Below, piece after piece: positions 8,937-17,709 of a stretch of 64,000 nt of DNA (positions are counted from its first letter, which is position 1; every line of letters starts with the position of its first letter). Below the pieces are notes generated by a model. That model saw only the letters and a program-made list of their open reading frames with translations. It ran no database searches and was not told where the DNA came from. Source of the DNA: Mycolicibacterium confluentis. Lineage in GTDB: Bacteria > Actinomycetota > Actinomycetes > Mycobacteriales > Mycobacteriaceae. The position numbers were made by a program, and so were the translations under genes. The DNA is taken from the NCBI RefSeq assembly GCF_010729895.1, contig NZ_AP022612.1, positions 2,046,001 to 2,110,000 on the forward strand, written 5' to 3'.

Positions 8937-10112
8937 CTACCGCGGCGCGCGGTAGTTCGCCAGCCAACTCAGCGTCGGCGCGGCGTACGCGCGTGCGGCG
9001 TAGAGACGGTAGGTCTCATCGTTGCGGTAGGCCACCACGCGTTCGTCGCCGAAGCCGCGGTCGATCCGGTCCTGCGCGAAGGCCAACTCGACGACCTGCG
9101 CGGCGAAGTGCCGGACGCCTCGCGCTGCGGGTCGTCCGCCGTGGTTGGCCACGGCCGCGATCGCGGCCCTGCGGTCGCGCAGCGAACCCAGCCACGTCGC
9201 TTCGTTGGGGCTGAGAAGCCCGGCTGCGACCATGCCGGGCAGTTTCGCGGCGACGATGGTCTGTTCGCGACGGCGACTGCGGACGGCCAGCACGATCGCC
9301 AGGGTGAACACCGGCACCATCCACAGCAGGTAGACGCCGAAGTAGGCGCCCGGACCCAGCAGTGCCGATCCGTTCCACAGGCCGTGCAGGGCCACCGCGC
9401 CGAGGTAACCGGCCAGGATGTAGGCAACCTGCACAACGCGATGCCGGTGCTGCAGGGCGAAGTACACGCCGATCGCCGTCAGGGTCGTGAACAGCGAGTG
9501 TGCGAACGGCGCCATGACCAGGCGCAGCGCCGCGGTGGCCAGCGATGCGCCCAGCGTCTCGCCGCTGGCGATGTAGAAGATGTCCTCGATCCAGGCGAAT
9601 CCCGCGCCGACCAGGCCCGCGAAGACCAGGCAGTCGGTCAGCGAGTTGAGCTCATGCCTGCGGCGTCCCGTCATCATCAGCAGCAGGAACAGCCCCTTGG
9701 CCGCCTCCTCGATGAGGGGCGCGCCGATCGCCACGGTGAAGAAGCTGGTGTGGGACTCGGTGGTGGACTCGGGATTCACCGCGGCCTCGAACACCACCTC
9801 GAGAACGATCGACAGCACGATCGCGATCGATGCGCCCCACAGGAAAGCCAGGATCAGGAGCCGGGGCGGTTCGGGTTCCCAGCGGTCCAGCCACAGGTAG
9901 GCGCCCACCACGACCGTCATCGCGATGCTGGTCAGGATCAGTCCGATCACCGCGCCTGCGGGGTTCGTCGCGGTGATCAGGATGAGGATCAACGCCACGA
10001 GCGTGCCGAGCGCGATGATCACGGCCAGAGGCGCCCCGACCTTGCGCACCTTCGTGGGCAGGGCGGGGGACAGCGGGGGTGGCGGCTGCGCGGGCTTCGC
10101 AGGATAGTGCAC
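8937..10112 (-). CDS. PrsW-family intramembrane metalloprotease
   Basis: A polytopic membrane protein of about 391 residues of the PrsW/CPBP-like glutamic intramembrane protease type. After a proline-rich cytoplasmic start it has paired helices, then the family motifs: APLIEEAAKG (adjacent glutamates), GFAWIEDIFYIAS, and the histidine-bearing helices MAPFAHSLFTTLTAIG and ALHGLWNGSA. The C-terminal about 110 residues are soluble. PrsW in Bacillus cleaves an anti-sigma factor; the substrate here is unknown. I chose the GTG at 10112 (GTG CAC TAT CCT, HYPAKPAQ) since longer frames give non-conserved sequence. Its stop is one base from the polA stop (convergent). Confidence 0.82.
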   Translation of the reverse strand: MHYPAKPAQPPPPLSPALPTKVRKVGAPLAVIIALGTLVALILILITATNPAGAVIGLILTSIAMTVVVGAYLWLDRWEPEPPRLLILAFLWGASIAIVLSIVLEVVFEAAVNPESTTESHTSFFTVAIGAPLIEEAAKGLFLLLMMTGRRRHELNSLTDCLVFAGLVGAGFAWIEDIFYIASGETLGASLATAALRLVMAPFAHSLFTTLTAIGVYFALQHRHRVVQVAYILAGYLGAVALHGLWNGSALLGPGAYFGVYLLWMVPVFTLAIVLAVRSRRREQTIVAAKLPGMVAAGLLSPNEATWLGSLRDRRAAIAAVANHGGRPAARGVRHFAAQVVELAFAQDRIDRGFGDERVVAYRNDETYRLYAARAYAAPTLSWLANYRAPR

Positions 10113-10251
10113 GCCAAGCAGATTAGAGGAGGTCAGCGGTAGAATCCGCTGAAACAGGCGGGGCGCACTGGCATTGTTGTGGCCCGAGTTTGTCCAGCGT
10201 GTGCCCAGTCGCGTAGTCTCATGTAGTACTCGTGTGCGATTTATCACCCGA

Positions 10252-10330
10252 GTTCGACGTGGGGGTTCGACACCGAATCAGTTCGACATCGAACCCGTGC
10301 GTCACAAGCCAAGAGAACTGTCCCTACGAT
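10252..10330 (+). promoter_or_regulatory. rpsA upstream region with GTTCGAC repeats and a possible -10
   Basis: In the gap between the divergent PrsW-like gene and rpsA, GTTCGAC occurs three times (10252, 10265, 10281); the last forms a palindrome GTTCGAcaTCGAAC at 10281-10294. TACGAT at 10325-10330 fits a TAnnnT -10 and would give a leader of about 20 bases to the rpsA ATG; the -35 region is weak. The role of the repeats is unknown. Confidence 0.35.
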
Positions 10331-10356
10331 TAAACCTGTCCGGAGCAACCCACCAC

Positions 10357-11793
10357 ATGCCAAGTCCCTCCATCACCTCGCCGCAAGTAGCCATCAACGA
10401 CATCGGCTCGGCTGAGGATTTTCTCGCAGCGATCGACAAGACCATCAAGTACTTCAACGATGGCGACATCGTTGAGGGGACCATCGTCAAGGTCGACCGC
10501 GACGAGGTTCTGCTCGATATCGGTTACAAGACCGAAGGCGTCATCCCCTCCCGCGAACTCTCCATCAAGCACGATGTCGACCCCAATGAGGTCGTTTCCG
10601 TGGGCGATGAGGTCGAGGCCCTCGTTCTCACCAAGGAGGACAAGGAAGGCCGCCTGATCCTGTCCAAGAAGCGCGCTCAGTACGAGCGGGCCTGGGGCAC
10701 CATCGAAGAGCTCAAGGAAAAGGACGAGGCCGTCAAGGGCACCGTCATCGAGGTCGTCAAGGGCGGCCTGATCCTCGACATCGGCCTGCGCGGCTTCCTG
10801 CCGGCGTCGCTGGTGGAGATGCGTCGCGTCCGCGATCTGCAGCCGTACATCGGCAAGGAGATCGAGGCCAAGATCATCGAGCTCGACAAGAACCGCAACA
10901 ACGTTGTGCTCTCGCGTCGTGCCTGGCTGGAGCAGACCCAGTCCGAGGTCCGCAGCGAGTTCCTCAACCAGCTCACCAAGGGTGCCGTCCGCAAGGGCGT
11001 CGTGTCCTCGATCGTCAACTTCGGCGCCTTCGTCGATCTCGGCGGCGTCGACGGCCTGGTGCACGTCTCCGAGCTGTCCTGGAAGCACATCGACCATCCG
11101 TCCGAGGTTGTCCAGGTGGGCGACGAGGTCACCGTCGAGGTGCTCGACGTCGACATGGACCGCGAGCGGGTTTCGCTGTCGCTCAAGGCCACTCAGGAAG
11201 ATCCGTGGCGCCACTTCGCCCGCACGCATGCCATCGGGCAGATCGTTCCGGGCAAGGTCACCAAGCTCGTTCCGTTCGGCGCGTTCGTCCGCGTCGAGGA
11301 GGGCATCGAGGGCCTGGTGCACATCTCCGAGCTGGCTGAGCGCCATGTCGAGGTCCCGGACCAGGTTGTCGCCGTCGGCGACGACGCCATGGTCAAGGTC
11401 ATCGACATCGACCTCGAGCGTCGCCGGATCTCGCTGAGCCTCAAGCAGGCCAACGAGGACTACACCGACGAGTTCGACCCGTCGAAGTACGGCATGGCCG
11501 ACAGCTACGACGAGCAGGGGAACTACATCTTCCCCGAGGGCTTCGACGCCGAGACCAACGAATGGCTCGAAGGCTTCGACGCGCAGCGCAACGAGTGGGA
11601 GGCCCGCTACGCCGAGGCCGAGCGCCGGCACAAGATGCACACCGCGCAGATGGAGAAGTTCGCCGCCGCCGAGGCCGAAGAGGCCGCGCGTCCGTCGAGC
11701 AGTTCATCTCGCTCGGAGGAGTCGACCGGTGGATCGCTCGCCAGCGATGCACAGTTGGCTGCTCTGCGGGAGAAGCTCGCGGGCAACGCCTAG
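10357..11793 (+). CDS. rpsA: 30S ribosomal protein S1
   Basis: Ribosomal protein S1, 478 residues, recruiting mRNA to the 30S subunit; also discussed as a target of pyrazinoic acid in M. tuberculosis. Four S1 OB-fold repeats are visible: GDIVEGTIVKVDRDEVLLDIG, GTVIEVVKGGLILDIGLRG, RKGVVSSIVNFGAFVDLGG and VPGKVTKLVPFGAFVRVEEG. A charged tail follows with EWLEGFDAQRNEWEARYAEA and a serine-rich stretch. ATG at 10357 (MPSPSITSPQ) gives the normal mycobacterial length; the region upstream is non-coding. A strong terminator follows at 11809. Confidence 0.96.
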   Translation: MPSPSITSPQVAINDIGSAEDFLAAIDKTIKYFNDGDIVEGTIVKVDRDEVLLDIGYKTEGVIPSRELSIKHDVDPNEVVSVGDEVEALVLTKEDKEGRLILSKKRAQYERAWGTIEELKEKDEAVKGTVIEVVKGGLILDIGLRGFLPASLVEMRRVRDLQPYIGKEIEAKIIELDKNRNNVVLSRRAWLEQTQSEVRSEFLNQLTKGAVRKGVVSSIVNFGAFVDLGGVDGLVHVSELSWKHIDHPSEVVQVGDEVTVEVLDVDMDRERVSLSLKATQEDPWRHFARTHAIGQIVPGKVTKLVPFGAFVRVEEGIEGLVHISELAERHVEVPDQVVAVGDDAMVKVIDIDLERRRISLSLKQANEDYTDEFDPSKYGMADSYDEQGNYIFPEGFDAETNEWLEGFDAQRNEWEARYAEAERRHKMHTAQMEKFAAAEAEEAARPSSSSSRSEESTGGSLASDAQLAALREKLAGNA

Positions 11794-11808
11794 AGCTTTC
11801 AGCGCCAA

Positions 11809-11844
11809 CAGAACTCCCCGGTCCGTCAGGGCCGGGGAGTTCTG
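11809..11844 (+). terminator. Intrinsic-type terminator after rpsA
   Basis: Thirteen perfect base pairs (11809-11821 with 11832-11844), extended inward by three more to a GTCA loop, followed by only a weak T run (CGTTTG). It lies 16 bases after the rpsA stop and 28 bases before coaE, so coaE probably has its own promoter or receives read-through. Confidence 0.75.
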
Positions 11845-11872
11845 CGTTTGACCAGCCTGCAAGACTGTCGAA

Positions 11873-13102
11873 ATGTTTCGTATCGGGTTGTCGGGCGGCA
11901 TCGGCGCCGGAAAGTCCACGGTTTCGGCGACTTTCAGCAAGTGCGGGGGCATCGTCGTCGACGGTGACGTGATCGCCCGCGAAGTCGTCGAACCGGGCAC
12001 CGAGGGACTGGCCAAACTCGTCGACGCGTTCGGGCACGACATCCTCCACGACAGCGGCCCTTTGGCCGGCGCGCTGAACCGGCCCGCCCTGGCGGCGATC
12101 GCCTTCAGCGACGAGGAGAAGCGGGCCACCCTCAACGGCATCGTCCATCCGTTGGTGGGCCGGCGACGGTCGGAACTCATCGCCGCGGCCGCCGATGACG
12201 CTGTCATCGTCGAGGACATCCCGCTGTTGGTGGAATCGCAGATGGCGCCGATGTTCCCGTTGGTGGTGATCGTGCACGCCGACGAGGAGACCCGGGTCAA
12301 GCGGCTCATCGAGCACCGCGGATTCAGCGAGGCCGACGCGCGTGCCCGCATCGCCGCACAGGCCACCGAGGAACAGCGCCGCGCGGTGGCCGATGTGTGG
12401 CTGGACAACTCGGGGTCGGCCGGGGATCTGACCGAACGCGCCCGAGGCCTCTGGTACGAGCGCATCCTGCCCTTCGCGCACAACGTCGCGATGCGGCGGG
12501 CCGCCGACGAATCGACCCAACTGGTGCCGTACGACGACACCTGGCCCGACCAGGCGAAGCGGATCCTGGCGCGGTTGAAGACCGCGTGCGGTCACCGCGC
12601 CGTCCGCATCGACCACATCGGGTCGACCGCAGTTCCCGGAACCGACGCCAAGGACGTCATCGACGTCCAGATCACCGTCGACTCGTTGGCGACCGCCGAC
12701 GACCTGACGGGTGCGCTGCTCGACGCGGGATACCCGCGCGTCGACACCGTCACCTCCGACGTCCCGAAGGTCAACGGCCGCAGTACCGTCGGCGAGTTCG
12801 ACGGCACCCGCAGCGGCGAACTGTGGCACAAGCGGTACTTCACATCCGCGGACCCCGGGCGCCCCACCCACGTCCACGTCCGCGTCGACGGGTGGCCCAA
12901 TCAGCAGTTCGCGCTGCTGTTCACCGACTGGCTCGCGGCCAATCCCGGCGCACGCGACGACTATGTGGTGGCCAAACGTGCCGCGGCGACGGTCGGCGCC
13001 CACAGTCGCGGCGCGTACGCCGAGGCCAAGGAGCCCTGGTTCCTCGACGCCTACCGGCGCGCCTGGGAGTGGGCCGACAGCACCGGTTGGCGTCCGCGCT
13101 GA
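11873..13102 (+). CDS. coaE: Dephospho-CoA kinase fused to a GrpB/UPF0157 domain
   Basis: Final enzyme of coenzyme A synthesis, phosphorylating the ribose 3'-OH of dephospho-CoA. The 409-residue protein has CoaE at residues 1 to about 200 (P-loop GLSGGIGAGKST at 5-16, VVDGDVIAREV, DIPLLVES) and a GrpB-like nucleotidyltransferase-fold domain at about 215-385 (DHIGSTAVPGTDAKDVIDVQI). This two-domain form is characteristic of mycobacteria. The GrpB-type domain is not required for the basic reaction in other bacteria and its role is unclear. The stop overlaps the next start by one base (TGATG). Confidence 0.94.
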   Translation: MFRIGLSGGIGAGKSTVSATFSKCGGIVVDGDVIAREVVEPGTEGLAKLVDAFGHDILHDSGPLAGALNRPALAAIAFSDEEKRATLNGIVHPLVGRRRSELIAAAADDAVIVEDIPLLVESQMAPMFPLVVIVHADEETRVKRLIEHRGFSEADARARIAAQATEEQRRAVADVWLDNSGSAGDLTERARGLWYERILPFAHNVAMRRAADESTQLVPYDDTWPDQAKRILARLKTACGHRAVRIDHIGSTAVPGTDAKDVIDVQITVDSLATADDLTGALLDAGYPRVDTVTSDVPKVNGRSTVGEFDGTRSGELWHKRYFTSADPGRPTHVHVRVDGWPNQQFALLFTDWLAANPGARDDYVVAKRAAATVGAHSRGAYAEAKEPWFLDAYRRAWEWADSTGWRPR

Positions 13103-14085
13103 TGGCGGCCGATCTGGCCTGGTTCGCCGCCGGTCTGGGCGCGTTGATCATTGGGTCGGAATGGCTGGTCAAGGGCGGCGCCCGACTGGCCGCGATGCTG
13201 GGCATCCCACCGATCCTGGTGGGCCTGACCGTGGTGTCGATCGGCACCAGCATGCCCGAACTCGCGGTCGGGATCCGGGCCGCCTCCGAAGGCAACGCCT
13301 CGCTGGCCGTGGGCAACATCGCCGGCACCAACATCGTCAACCTGCTGCTGATCCTCGGGTTGTCGGCTCTGATCGCACCGATCGTCCTGGAGATGCGGAC
13401 GCTGCGGTTGGACCTGCCCATGATGACCGCCGCCGCGGTCCTGCTGTGGGCACTGGCCGCCAACGGCACGCTGTCGCCCATCGAGGGCGTCGTGCTGGTG
13501 CTGGGCGCCGTCGTCTACACGCTCATCCTGATCTTCAGTGCACGCCGGGAGAGCAGTGCGATCCAGGATGAGTTCGCGGGCGAATTCGCCGTGCCCAAGG
13601 ATGAACCTCCCGGGGCGACGCGGCGGGACCTCATCGGGAACCTGGGACTGCTGATCGTCGGCATCCTCGTCGTGGTCATCGGCGCCGACTGGCTGGTCAA
13701 CGGTGCCGTCGGCGTCGCGAAGGCGTTCGGGGTGTCCGATGCGTTCATCGGACTGACGATCGTGGCCATCGGCACGTCGGCCCCCGAACTCGTCACGACT
13801 GTGGTCTCCACGATCCGCGGCGAACGGGACATCGCGATCGGCAACCTGTTGGGCAGCAGCGTCTACAACATCCTGCTGATCCTCGGTGTCGCGGTGGTGG
13901 CCACCGGGCACGCCCTCGAACTCGAACCCGATCTGGTGCGCATCGACATCCCGGTGATGGCGCTGGTGGCGCTGGCGTGCATCCCGATCTTCGTCTCGGG
14001 CCGCCGGGTGGGCCGCGGAGAGGGTGGCGGCATGGTGGTCGCCTACCTGGCGTACCTGACGTTCCTGGTGCTCACGCAGACGTGA
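13102..14085 (+). CDS. Calcium/sodium antiporter of the CaCA (YrbG) family
   Basis: A 327-residue membrane antiporter of the Ca2+/cation exchanger family. It has the two inverted alpha repeats that define the family: GLTVVSIGTSMPELAVGI with GNIAGTNIVNLLLILG in the first half, and GLTIVAIGTSAPELVTTV with GNLLGSSVYNILLILG in the second, on ten or so hydrophobic helices. A short charged loop (RRESSAIQDEFAGEFAVPKDE) separates the halves. Start chosen at the ATG overlapping the coaE stop, implying coupling. I do not recall a counterpart at this place in M. tuberculosis. Confidence 0.9.
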   Translation: MAADLAWFAAGLGALIIGSEWLVKGGARLAAMLGIPPILVGLTVVSIGTSMPELAVGIRAASEGNASLAVGNIAGTNIVNLLLILGLSALIAPIVLEMRTLRLDLPMMTAAAVLLWALAANGTLSPIEGVVLVLGAVVYTLILIFSARRESSAIQDEFAGEFAVPKDEPPGATRRDLIGNLGLLIVGILVVVIGADWLVNGAVGVAKAFGVSDAFIGLTIVAIGTSAPELVTTVVSTIRGERDIAIGNLLGSSVYNILLILGVAVVATGHALELEPDLVRIDIPVMALVALACIPIFVSGRRVGRGEGGGMVVAYLAYLTFLVLTQT

Positions 14086-14088
14086 GGC

Positions 14089-14649
14089 TCAGGTCGCGGG
14101 CGGCGCCTCGGGTGCGGGCTCCGCGGCCGGATCCGGGGCTGGGGCGTCGCCCGTGCCGAAGTCGGTGGGGCTGACGAGCGGCGCGCCGCAGATGAGCTTG
14201 CCGTAGTCAGGATCATCGTTGGCGGGCGTGAGCCGCGGTTTGATCCACTGGTCGGCCTGCGCGACGATCTGGTCGTCGACCAGGATCTCGCAGTGCAGGT
14301 TGGCCGAATACGGCCACTGGATCGAGATCTGCATGCCCGCGAGGTTCGCGTCGGACAGCACGGTCTGGGCCTCGAACACGCGACCCGGCACCATCGTCGG
14401 GTCGACGCTCTGCACCTGGGTGTCGTTGATCTTGTAGGTGATGAGCGCGCCGCGCGAGACGCCGTCGACACGGGCGCGATACGTCACGTTGCGCAATGAA
14501 TCCTCGGGCGTCGTCTGTCCGACGGGCACAGGCTCAGTGGTGGGTTCCGATCCGGGATCTGCCCACGCCGCCGGTGCCAGAGCTGCGCACACTAAACCCG
14601 CCGCCACAGTGGCGGCGACTCCTGCGGTGAACTTCACAGTTAGCCACAC
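14089..14649 (-). CDS. Secreted protein with signal peptide, unknown function
   Basis: A 186-residue exported protein. A Sec signal peptide is clear: hydrophobic AGVAATVAAGLVCAALAPAA followed by WADP, cleavage likely after AWA. The mature part is a beta-rich domain with VTYRARVDGVSRGALITYKI, PYSANLHCEILVDDQ and a second Cys in KLICGAPL, then a Pro/Ala-rich tail. The pattern of Thr-Tyr strands and a Cys-containing strand resembles MmpS-type accessory domains, but this is only a resemblance. Initiation could be at GTG 14649 or at the GTG four codons later (VKFTAGVAAT). Confidence 0.75.
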   Translation of the reverse strand: MWLTVKFTAGVAATVAAGLVCAALAPAAWADPGSEPTTEPVPVGQTTPEDSLRNVTYRARVDGVSRGALITYKINDTQVQSVDPTMVPGRVFEAQTVLSDANLAGMQISIQWPYSANLHCEILVDDQIVAQADQWIKPRLTPANDDPDYGKLICGAPLVSPTDFGTGDAPAPDPAAEPAPEAPPAT

Positions 14650-14655
14650 TACGCG

Positions 14656-15159
14656 TTATCGCCAGGACAGCTCCATGCCGTTACTGCCGAGCCAGGCGTG
14701 CAGGTCATGGCCGTGCCGCGCAAGCCCGTCGATGGCCGACACCGCGGTGTGCAGTGCCCGTTCGGCGGTCTCCGGCGACAGCAGGCCGATCCGATAGGCC
14801 TCGAGCAGTTCATCGACGTCGACGAGCTCCGTGCGGTCGCCGGTGTGCACCACCATGTCGAGGTAGTGGTCTTCGGTGCGCCACGTGTCACCGTGCACCG
14901 CGATGGATGCGACGTCGAGGTAGAAGTCCTGCTCACGCTCGTGGCCGGGATTCCAGTGGAACACCGTCGCCCGCAGGCTGAGGCTCGGCAACAGCCAGGA
15001 CTCGAGGTAGTGGAACTGAGGCCGGCCAGGCGCAGGTCGGGCCATGTACAGGCCGCCCCACGGAGCCAGGGTGTAGACGTCCACCGTGCGGACGATGCCT
15101 TTTGGATCGGTGTTGGTCCGCGCGGCCAGATCGAATGTCTCGTTCTTGGGAGGGTGGAT
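14656..15159 (-). CDS. DUF402 domain protein
   Basis: A protein of about 167 residues in the position of Rv1632c. The DUF402 core is recognised by YLESWLLPSLSLRATVFHW, EQDFYLDVASIAVHGDTWR and the acidic EDHYLDMVVHTGDRTELVDVDELLEAYRIG stretch (quoted in part). DUF402/FomD-like proteins can be metal-dependent nucleotide hydrolases; the acidic Asp/Glu cluster fits. The coding frame is certain, but there is no ATG, GTG or TTG at the expected N-terminus: IHPPKNETFDLAAR begins with ATC at 15159, and a CTG lies three codons earlier. Longer starts would lie inside the upstream gene, in another frame. Confidence 0.8.
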   Translation of the reverse strand: MHPPKNETFDLAARTNTDPKGIVRTVDVYTLAPWGGLYMARPAPGRPQFHYLESWLLPSLSLRATVFHWNPGHEREQDFYLDVASIAVHGDTWRTEDHYLDMVVHTGDRTELVDVDELLEAYRIGLLSPETAERALHTAVSAIDGLARHGHDLHAWLGSNGMELSWR

Positions 15160-15169
15160 GCCGCTCAGT

Positions 15170-15478
15170 CTAGGACCCGAACTTCCGCGATATGCGCCGC
15201 AGATCGATGGTGCGTGGGGCCCTCCCGGCGGGACGCGTGGCGATCCGCAGCACCGCGCCCAACACCAGGGACAGCCAGACGCCGGTCCACAGCAGATCAG
15301 CCGCATCGAGCCATGAGCACTGGTACGTCGAACCGTGGCGATCGTTCGCGCACGTCTGCCCGAGGGCTTCGGCGACTCTGGTCGGGCCGGGGTAGAAGAT
15401 GAGCACAAGGCAGGTCAGGCTGAGCACCAGCAGCGCAAGACCGAGCACCCGGAGTGCGGTGCGCGCGGGTTCGGGCAC
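15170..15478 (-). CDS. Small two-helix membrane protein, unknown function
   Basis: A 102-residue protein with two membrane segments, about residues 10-29 (VLGLALLVLSLTCLVLIFYP) and 60-78 (DLLWTGVWLSLVLGAVLRI), and two cysteines (QTCANDRHGSTYQCSW) in the loop between them that would lie outside and could form a disulfide. The basic C-terminus is cytoplasmic. It ends 10 bases before the DUF402 frame. I do not recognise the family. Confidence 0.65.
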   Translation of the reverse strand: MPEPARTALRVLGLALLVLSLTCLVLIFYPGPTRVAEALGQTCANDRHGSTYQCSWLDAADLLWTGVWLSLVLGAVLRIATRPAGRAPRTIDLRRISRKFGS

Positions 15479-15515
15479 CGCGTCAGCCTAGTGCGCGCGA
15501 GGACATCCGGTGAAC

Positions 15516-15538
15516 TTGTCGGCACCCCCGCCTACGCT
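15516..15538 (+). promoter_or_regulatory. Putative PafBC-type damage-response promoter of uvrB
   Basis: TTGTCGGCA at 15516-15524, an 8-base spacer, TACGCT at 15533-15538. Seven of nine positions match TTGTCRGTG and the spacer is exactly eight. The -10 ends seven bases before the uvrB ATG, the same geometry as at polA, so a leaderless transcript is predicted. Confidence 0.6.
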
Positions 15539-15545
15539 GGACTTC

Positions 15546-17705
15546 ATGGCTTTCGCTACCGAACATCCCGTACTTGCGCATTCGGAGTACCGCGCGGTCG
15601 AGGACGTCGTGCGCGTCGGCGGTCAGTTCGAGGTCGTCAGCGAGTACCAGCCCGCGGGTGACCAACCCGCGGCGATCGAGGACCTTGAGCGGCGCATCAG
15701 GGCGGGGGAGCGCGACGTCGTGCTGTTGGGTGCCACCGGCACCGGCAAGTCGGCCACCACGGCGTGGCTCATCGAACGACTGCAGCGTCCCACCCTGGTC
15801 ATGGCGCCCAACAAGACCTTGGCGGCTCAGCTGGCCAACGAGCTGCGAGAGATGCTGCCGCACAACGCCGTCGAATACTTCGTCTCGTACTACGACTACT
15901 ACCAGCCTGAGGCGTACATCGCGCAGACCGACACCTACATCGAGAAGGACAGCTCGATCAACGACGACGTCGAACGCCTGCGGCATTCGGCCACGTCCAG
16001 CCTGCTGTCGCGCCGCGACGTCGTCGTGGTGGCCTCGGTGTCGTGCATCTACGGCCTGGGCACGCCGCAGTCCTACCTGGATCGATCGGTGGAACTCAAC
16101 GTCGGCGACGAGGTGCCCCGCGACGGTCTGCTGCGCCTGCTGGTCGACGTGCAGTACACCCGCAACGACATGTCCTTCACCCGCGGGACGTTCCGGGTCC
16201 GCGGCGACACCGTCGAGATCATCCCGTCATACGAGGAACTCGCGGTGCGCATCGAGTACTTCGGCGACGAGATCGAGGCGCTGTACTACATGCACCCGCT
16301 GACCGGCGACGTGATCCGTCAGGTGGACTCACTGCGGGTCTTCCCGGCCACGCACTATGTCGCCGGACCCGAGCGCATGGCGCAGGCCATCTCGACCATC
16401 GAGGCCGAACTCGAGGCGCGGTTGGCCGAGCTTGAGGGGCAGGGCAAGCTGCTGGAGGCGCAGCGGTTGCGGATGCGCACCAACTACGACCTCGAGATGA
16501 TGAAACAGGTCGGGTTCTGCTCCGGCATCGAGAACTACTCGCGGCACATCGACGGCAGGCCCGCCGGTTCTGCACCCGCGACGCTGCTGGACTACTTCCC
16601 CGAGGACTTCCTGCTCGTCATCGACGAGTCGCACGTGACCGTGCCCCAGATCGGCGGCATGTACGAGGGGGATATGTCGCGTAAGCGCAACCTCGTCGAC
16701 TTCGGCTTCCGGTTGCCCTCAGCCGTGGACAACCGCCCGCTGACGTGGGAGGAGTTCGCCGACCGCATTGGGCAGACGGTGTATCTGTCGGCCACGCCGG
16801 GCAACTACGAGCTCAGCCAGACCGGCGGTGAGTTCGTCGAACAGGTCATTCGGCCCACCGGCCTGGTGGATCCGCTGGTGGTGGTGAAACCGACCAAGGG
16901 GCAGATCGACGACCTGATCGGCGAGATCCGGTTGCGTGCCGAGCGCGACGAGCGGGTCCTGGTCACCACGTTGACGAAGAAGATGGCCGAGGACCTGACC
17001 GACTATCTGCTCGAGATGGGCATCCGAGTGCGCTATCTGCACTCCGAGGTCGACACCCTGCGCCGCGTCGAACTGCTGCGTCAACTGCGTCTCGGTGAAT
17101 ACGACGTGCTGATCGGCATCAACCTGCTTCGCGAGGGCCTGGACCTGCCCGAGGTGTCACTGGTGGCGATCCTCGACGCCGACAAAGAGGGCTTCCTGCG
17201 GTCGCCGCGAAGCCTGATCCAGACCATCGGCCGTGCGGCGCGCAACGTGTCCGGCGAGGTCCACATGTACGCCGACAAGATCACCGACTCGATGAAGGAG
17301 GCCATCGACGAGACCGATCGGCGCCGCGCCAAGCAGGTCGCCTACAACGAAGAACACGGCATCGACCCGCAGCCTCTGCGCAAGAAGATCGCCGACATCC
17401 TCGATCAGGTGTACCGCGAGGCTGACGACTCCGAGACCGTCGAGGTCGGCGGTTCGGGCCGCAACCGGTCGCGTGGGCGCCGGGCCCAGGGCGAACCGGG
17501 CCGCGCCGTCAGCGCCGGAATCGTCGAGGGCCGCGACACCAAGAGCATGCCGAGGGCCGAACTGGCGGACCTGATCAAGGACCTGACCGAGCAGATGATG
17601 ACCGCCGCCAGGGATCTGCAGTTCGAGTTGGCGGCACGTTTCCGCGACGAGATCGCCGACTTGAAGAAGGAACTGCGCGGCATGGACGCCGCGGGATTGA
17701 AGTGA
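15546..17705 (+). CDS. uvrB: Excinuclease ABC subunit B
   Basis: Damage-verification helicase of nucleotide excision repair, 719 residues. Walker A GATGTGKS at about 63-70, the DNA-gripping beta-hairpin [20 protein letters not shown] at about 112-131, the DEAD-type [18 protein letters not shown], helicase motif [11 protein letters not shown] and a C-terminal UVR motif ([20 protein letters not shown]) that binds UvrC. About 20 extra residues precede the usual UvrB N-terminus. ATG 15546 was preferred over longer frames because those extend through the promoter. It is followed five bases later by the MFS gene. Confidence 0.96.
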   Translation: MAFATEHPVLAHSEYRAVEDVVRVGGQFEVVSEYQPAGDQPAAIEDLERRIRAGERDVVLLGATGTGKSATTAWLIERLQRPTLVMAPNKTLAAQLANELREMLPHNAVEYFVSYYDYYQPEAYIAQTDTYIEKDSSINDDVERLRHSATSSLLSRRDVVVVASVSCIYGLGTPQSYLDRSVELNVGDEVPRDGLLRLLVDVQYTRNDMSFTRGTFRVRGDTVEIIPSYEELAVRIEYFGDEIEALYYMHPLTGDVIRQVDSLRVFPATHYVAGPERMAQAISTIEAELEARLAELEGQGKLLEAQRLRMRTNYDLEMMKQVGFCSGIENYSRHIDGRPAGSAPATLLDYFPEDFLLVIDESHVTVPQIGGMYEGDMSRKRNLVDFGFRLPSAVDNRPLTWEEFADRIGQTVYLSATPGNYELSQTGGEFVEQVIRPTGLVDPLVVVKPTKGQIDDLIGEIRLRAERDERVLVTTLTKKMAEDLTDYLLEMGIRVRYLHSEVDTLRRVELLRQLRLGEYDVLIGINLLREGLDLPEVSLVAILDADKEGFLRSPRSLIQTIGRAARNVSGEVHMYADKITDSMKEAIDETDRRRAKQVAYNEEHGIDPQPLRKKIADILDQVYREADDSETVEVGGSGRNRSRGRRAQGEPGRAVSAGIVEGRDTKSMPRAELADLIKDLTEQMMTAARDLQFELAARFRDEIADLKKELRGMDAAGLK

Positions 17706-17709
17706 TTCG

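Noticed and set aside
10252..10294. A LexA/SOS box before rpsA
   Set aside because: The GTTCGA elements are not arranged as TCGAAC-N4-GTTCGA; orientation and spacing are wrong.
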